Origin: Chamaecrista fasciculata
Taxonomy: Eukaryota > Streptophyta > Magnoliopsida > Fabales > Fabaceae
Reading direction: 5' to 3'
NCBI GenBank assembly: GCA_003254925.1
Contig: QANZ01012210.1
Location: 348,611-412,610, forward strand
Length of the DNA: 64,000 nucleotides
The notes beneath the pieces are model-generated. The model had not been told where the DNA came from. It did not search any database and saw only the letters and a program-made list of their open reading frames with translations. This document shows positions 58,466-64,000 of the stretch, piece by piece. The first letter of the stretch is position 1. The number at the start of each line of letters is the position of its first letter. The position numbers and the translations under genes are program-made.

Positions 58466-59975
58466 TCATGTATTAAGCTTGGCAATCATCTCCTCCACCA
58501 ATCTCAAAGTACTCCCACCTAAATTCTCCCCTTCTGCATCATCAATCTCCTGCATAATCTGCTCTAAAACCCCAAAATCCATCTCTTTCCTACTCGTTGA
58601 ACCATAATTAGAGCAATCCCTTAGAAGAAACAATAATTCTCGAGCCATGGATTTTGCTCTTTGTGTTCCATCCACACTTAACTGAAGCAATCCAGGCATG
58701 ACTCCTTCTCTCAATATCATCCCTCTATACTTCTCTCTACAACTCTTACATATCAAAAGCAGAACCCCAACAGAATGCTCTTTTCCCAATATAGAACCTT
58801 CTTCTATAGTCTCAACCACTATCCTTATACCCAAACTAGCAGCCTCACTAAGTGCTGTTTCTGATGAATACACCACATTCTCAAGCAACCCCATTGCTTT
58901 CTCTACTATTTCTGATGATTTTCCTGAGTTGTGGATAAGTTCAAGCAGTGACATTATGATGCCTGAGGATACTATGAGAGGAATAATTTCTTGGCAGGTT
59001 GAGAGGTTATGGAGGGTAGCTATAGCATCAAGCTGAGATTGAGTGCTTATTATAGTGTTGGTGAAGTTTTCATTAAGGACTTGTGCTAATAGTTGAATAG
59101 CACCAGATGAAGCTATGGCTATCTTATTTGGCTTGCAAGATGAGAGTGTAAGCATGGCTGCTATGGTCAATTCTACAAGTGCTTGGCTTTGTTGGCATTG
59201 CAGGAGATTCAACAATACTGGTAAAGCTCCAGACTTGACGATCCGAATCTTGTTTCTGTGAAATTTGTGCAAAAGTTAAGAACAATTTTAGTAATTATCT
59301 GATAAGATAATTAAACATTTGAATTTGATGGTATGAGTACAAGGGAAGAAACTATAGATTCTCTCTTTCTCTCTTTCTCTCTCTCTCTCTTCCTTGTGGT
59401 TGTTACTTTACTTTTTGGTAAAGGATCATGATCGAATGATGAATGGATGGTAGAATCTACTATTAACAATGCCTAGCATTATTACCAAGAACATATTCCA
59501 CAGTCCCACCAACAGAAAATGATCATACTCATCAAGGGGTGTTAAAAAGTTGAAAACTTTTTCATCACTATAGCCGAATGAATTCTGGATGTTCAAGATT
59601 TTCCAGTGAAATTTCAAATTTCCGATGATAATCAAATGTCTCTGCTATTTTATATAAACAATCTTCTGGGGATGATGATATAAAACTGAACTATAAGACC
59701 AGTACTCATAAAAGCATTATTTTTCTTTTAACAAATGGAATATATATAATGAACTATTACCGTTCACTTCCAAATGCAAGACAGAGAAGAGCACAGAGAG
59801 AAGCATGAATGGCTTCATAGTCTTGAGAGTGAAGCATAGAAAGCAGAGGAACCATAATTCCAGTTTCTGCTAACTTGTGTCTCTGCTTGCTGCTTAATCT
59901 GCTGATCTCCATGGCTGCTTCAATCTGAGCTTCTCTCTCACCCTTCCATAGGTTTTCCACAACCTCTTTCTCCAT
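58466..59975 (-). CDS. ARM-repeat protein without U-box
   Basis: Two exons on the minus strand (59975-59761 and 59255-58466) join in phase to 334 codons. From about residue 14 on there are seven or so armadillo repeats, for example LAETGIMVPLLSMLHSQDYE, VKSGALPVLLNLLQCQQSQA and IASSGAIQLLAQVLNENF, with the typical 'sGaip-Ll-lL' pattern. No U-box precedes them: the protein begins MEKEVVENLWKGEREAQIEA. It resembles the ARM region of plant PUB-ARM E3 ligases and the short ARM-only proteins related to them. Such proteins act as adaptors; the partner here is unknown. The 505-bp intron contains a CT-rich tract (about 59360-59391). Splice sites are GT-AG. Confidence 0.88.
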
Positions 59976-61404
59976 TGAATCAAAATCTCTATCTCTCTAT
60001 TTTTTTTCTTTTTCCTCTTTTGCTTTTTGTCACTGTGTGAGGTCTGAATTTTGTTGGTTAGGAAGTGGTAATTGTAGTAGCACTGGGATTGGTTGCTTGA
60101 AGAGGTAACATTGAGCTTTTTCTCAATCCGTTGTTTCAGATACAAGCAACTTCCTATTCTTTTGGGCTCAGCTTTTCTACCTTTTTGGTGAATGTAATGT
60201 TGGTTTTTGGATTTTATTTTTATTATTTTATAAATTAAAAAAAATTATATATCATTCTTTATATCTTTGTTATAAAATTTTTAAATATAAACAAGATAAG
60301 TTGGTAAATTCATTTTACTTGATCCATCATAGTGAGAAAATATAAACGATAACTATTTACATAACCAATTATCAAAGAAAAAAATATAAATAAAAAACTA
60401 TAACCTCTATAACTTTTATGAATTATAATATGTAAACTAAGCATTTAAAATTTTAATCATAAATTTATGTATTTTTGGAGATTAAATTATATATTTACTT
60501 TTTATAATGTCAGATTATTGAGATTAGAGCTTCTATCTTTCCTGATATGGAAGCAAACGCTGTTCTCTTTTTCCTGGATTGAACGTTTTGGAGGAATGTT
60601 CTAGGGATTTTGTGCCTGATTGGTTTATTGATGGTAGGTTAATAGGTTTATTAATATATATTTAATTATTTATAATGCAGATTGTTAAGGGATTTTCTAT
60701 ATTTTGATTGGCCTATAAATGACCATGAGGTCTGTGATGAGTACGACCTTGGAAAAAGAATATTATGATTCTTGCTAATTTAATTAATCACTACCATAAC
60801 GTTTGTTATTCTTTACTTCAATTATGCTACACCCCTTTTTGACCCTTCTGCTTGATATAATAAAAGTTATTTTCGGAAGATTTATTATATTTTTAGCTAG
60901 TAGTAGGTATGTGTTCGACTTTTTGCATATTAATTCTCAAAGAGAACAGCGTTTAATCTTTGAAAGATCACTTGTTTCATTTTGGTCCTGAATTTCTTGG
61001 ATATATTTCGCTTTGTTAATAATTTCTTATAAATATATACACGTCTTACATAAAAGAATAATAAAATAATCGTTATGATATTAGCCTATGTAGGCATTAC
61101 TTCCAAAATAAATAAAAATTAAGATTTTGTTGGAAGGTGTCTCGTAGCTTTTCAAGTTATGTTTAAATATTTATGGGCCTCATGTTTTTAATGCTATAAT
61201 TTGTAGATGGAACGTGATATTATATTTTCCCCTCTTTGTCATTTTCTCTTTCTTCCATTTTGCAAAATTTTAGGTGGGACAATCACTTTTTTTTTCATAT
61301 TAATTATTTGTTTGCTTAAAAACATGATAATTCATATTTGTCATTTTCCTTTTGATCCTCTTTCATATACCTTGCTTTCTTAAAGCCATCTTATATTTTA
61401 ATAA
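59976..61404. other. ARM gene upstream region and intergenic
   Basis: The first 100-200 bases are probably leader and promoter of the ARM gene. The remainder is AT-rich without a recognisable gene or element. Confidence 0.5.
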
Positions 61405-61413
61405 TATATAATA

Positions 61414-61931
61414 GGTAAAAGGGTCATTTTGGTCTTATATTTATGTCTTAATGTTCATTTTGGTCCTTTATGTTTCAAAATGTTTAAATTTGTCCTAAAT
61501 GTGGGCAAAATGTTTCATTTTAGTTCCAAACTTTTTAATTTGGTCACATGACTCTCATATCTTACTTCAAATTCAAAGGACTTTTTAAGAGTAATTCGTA
61601 ACTTTGAATTCGTCGCATTTGAATTTGAAACCAAATAGATATGATCAATTTTGTTTGTTTAACAATAACACGAATGGTCTACTTTCAAGAGCGAATTGAC
61701 TTCATTTGTTGACGCCCCCATTAAATAGAGAAAATAATTTTTTTAAAATAATACATAGTTTTAAACTCGTCACATTTAAACTTTAAACGAAAGAAATATG
61801 AACATATTCAATAATTTGGGATCAAAATGAAGCATTTTGCCAACATTTAGGACTAATTTGAACATTCTGAAATATAAAAGACCAAAATGAACAATTAGAC
61901 ATACATTTAGGACCAAAATGACCCTTTAACC
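61414..61931. mobile_element. TIR element, 9-bp TSD (TATATAATA)
   Basis: Starts ggtaaaagggtcattttggt and ends accaaaatgaccctttaacc. Identical 9-bp repeats TATATAATA lie at 61405-61413 and 61932-61940. Each arm contains further 'cattttggtccttta' copies. It is non-coding, 518 bp. Confidence 0.85.
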
Positions 61932-61940
61932 TATATAATA

Positions 61941-63238
61941 TTAACTTGATTGAAATACATGCATGCATATTAAATAAATAGGCTTTAAAACCCCACCAAA
62001 ATCCTCTTTTTTTCGCAGGTGGGGATATTGTGTTGATTTTGGCGGAACATATAATTTGCAATCTTATAAAGAACTTCAGTTTAATTAATTCTCCAATTTA
62101 TATGATTAATTTAACAAACGAAGTAACCAAAATACACTTCAGCGTTGAACGCAATCGATGATGGTTACATTTTCTAAATTAAGTTCAATTACTTTATTTA
62201 AAGTGGGAAATTAATGCATTAATTGTAGCTTCCTAGTTTTGACGACATAATCATTTTAATTGAGAGTACAAGTGAAGGAAAACCCAACAAAATACACACA
62301 TTAGCGAGAAAACAAAAGTGCTTTAATTTAGGAAGGTGGTACGTGGTATATATGTTGAATAATCACGGTATAATTTGCATTATTGTTAAAATAAATTAGA
62401 ATAAATGGTTTGAGTTTGAATATAGACTATAAAATTTATGTAAAGTTACTTATATGTTTGTTGTAAAATTCTCCGATTAATATTTGACACTTGACAAAAA
62501 TGTGATGCATTCTTAATCATAATAGAGAGAATATTAAATATAACTTTTTATATGACCAATCATTGAAGAAAAATATTGTAATCTAATTTGTGATTGAAAG
62601 AATTTTATAACAAACATATGAAGAACTTTATTTACATACATGCAATTTTTACTACCATATTTTTTTCTCTATACGATTTAGCATGCATAATTATTTTGAT
62701 ATTTTAATTCTTAAAAGTTAAAATTGTTCAAATTAAATGTCCTAAATCTTCTTAAACATTGTTTTTCATACAAAACTCTTTTTTTTTTTGGCATGAGTAC
62801 AAAACTCATTGAATGATACCATTTCATTAATTTTTTTTTAATCTAGCTTTAACAATTTGATATGAGAGTCATTAGAAAAGATTGCCATATCTTAAAATAA
62901 AATTGCCATATCAGTTATCACTTTCTCTTTTCCACCTTTTACCTTCACACAGAGTGACTGGAAAAAGGTAAAAAAAAAAAAATGAAGTGTGTTCGTGATT
63001 TCTAATCTTTTAAGTTACGTTTGAAGTCATTCGTACACATTTGTATGTTTATATCATATTAATTTATATAAATATATTTGTATATATATGAGTGTATAAT
63101 ATTTGTTTATTACTGTTACTTTTTGTATATTTATAAATACTAAATTTCATATTTATGTATGTTCAATCAAAGAATTTAATTTTCCTAAAATATTTTATCG
63201 TGAATTATCGATTGTTGCATAAAAACTTAAAAAAAGTA
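61941..63238. other. Intergenic, nothing recognised
   Basis: AT-rich; a short ORF ending near 61822 on the minus strand starts here but is the arm of the preceding element read as protein. No gene or RNA was recognised. Confidence 0.55.
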
Positions 63239-63750
63239 GGTAAATTACACTTTCGTATCCTGTTTTATGGACCAGATTCATTTTAATACTCTATTATTTC
63301 AAAAGTGACACTTTGGTATCATGTTCTTTGCACCATTACCACTTTAGTATCCAATTTTTTTTTATTTAGTTTTGACGGCAAAGTCGCATGTGACCATTAC
63401 GTGCACATTAAAAACATCAAAATGTCTATTTTCCTCTCATTTTTTATGACTAAAACAATAAAACACTCCAAATATCTCTCATTTCGAATCTAAATGTTTT
63501 TCACAATCTCTGAGTGTTTTAGCATCTGAATCATGGAAAATGAGAAAAAATAAACATTTGAGTGTTTTTACTATGTACATGATGGTCACGTGCGACTTCA
63601 CCGTCAAAACTTAAGTACTTAACATAAAAAATAAATTTAAGTATCAATGTGTTAACGATGCAAAGTATAAGTATCAAAATGCCACTTTTGAAAGAATATG
63701 GTACCAAAGTCAAACTAGTCCATAAAACAGAGTACCAAAGTGTAATTTAT
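63239..63750. mobile_element. TIR element, 'ggtaaattacactttggtacc' family
   Basis: Left end ggtaaattacactttcgtat, right end accaaagtgtaatttat. The arms (about 100 bp) nearly match those of the 299-bp element at 4442, but here a non-coding centre of about 300 bp is kept. That centre has its own inverted pair: gttttgacgg near 63369 against ccgtcaaaac near 63601. The outer 9-mers aaaaaagta and aaaaaacta may be a duplication with one change, though the right edge is poly-A and hard to place. Confidence 0.7.
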
Positions 63751-63762
63751 AAAAAAAAACTA

Positions 63763-64000
63763 TATCAATTAATGCACTTAAAAATACTTAAAATATATTT
63801 AGATTGAGAATTAGAGAGAATAAGAGGAAGAAGTGAGAAAAATTTGGTACATTTTCCCCCTTGTACTATTTCCCAAACACATGGGAGAAAAAGAGAAAGA
63901 TGATGTCCAAACAGACATTGCTCGTGGTGACTGGTGAACTTCTTTCTTGTCTATCAAGAAGCCCAAAAGGAGGGTAATGCAAAAACCAGTAAAATTTGTT
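63763..64000. other. Window end, nothing recognised
   Basis: AT-rich sequence to the edge. The last 150 bases are less AT-rich, but no reading frame can be assigned. Confidence 0.5.

Overview
This window is nuclear DNA from a flowering plant, most likely a rosid eudicot; I cannot name the genus. It is AT-rich, its genes are split by many short GT-AG introns, and every recognisable protein is of a plant-typical kind. Gene islands are separated by AT-rich intergenic DNA full of short inverted-repeat elements. One assembly gap (680 N) lies at 25917-26596. Exons were assembled by eye from splice consensus, reading phase and family similarity; no alignment was run.

Layout. (a) 1-8 kb: a decayed AP2/ERF transcription-factor remnant on the minus strand, then intergenic DNA with SINE-like and inverted-repeat elements. 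(b) 8.0-9.5 kb: an intronless F-box/LRR gene (minus). (c) 9.8-16.2 kb: a nest of terminal-inverted-repeat elements. (d) 16.4-23.2 kb: an 18-exon plastid-type ABC half-transporter, ABCB26/TAP1-like, 700 codons. (e) 23.4-26.6 kb: a doubtful small ORF with ABRE/G-box motifs upstream, another inverted-repeat element and the gap. (f) 27.3-39.5 kb: three plus-strand genes: an IWR1-domain RDM4/DMS4-like protein, a two-RRM glycine-rich RNA-binding protein, and a small conserved-looking protein of unknown function. (g) 39.5-46 kb: repeats, including a LINE-type RNase H remnant and a SINE. (h) 46.5-57.1 kb: a D6PK-type AGC VIII kinase followed by a sucrase/ferredoxin-like gene. The same pair is adjacent in Arabidopsis (At5g55910/At5g55900 and At4g26610/At4g26620, from memory), so this is probably a conserved block. 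(i) 58.5-60.0 kb: an ARM-repeat gene (minus). (j) 60-64 kb: intergenic DNA with two more inverted-repeat elements.

The genes do not form one pathway; this is ordinary plant gene order. The strongest unexpected signals are: a set of about a dozen hairpin-like elements, six with intact 9-bp target-site duplications; a U2 snRNA-derived insertion with an internal inversion and 14-bp target-site duplication; a tandemly duplicated ABCB26 exon whose upstream copy lost its splice donor; a GC-AG intron in the same gene; and a 5' leader of the kinase gene carrying a 13-codon uORF and a long self-complementary trinucleotide repeat. I did not find a convincing new multi-gene system.
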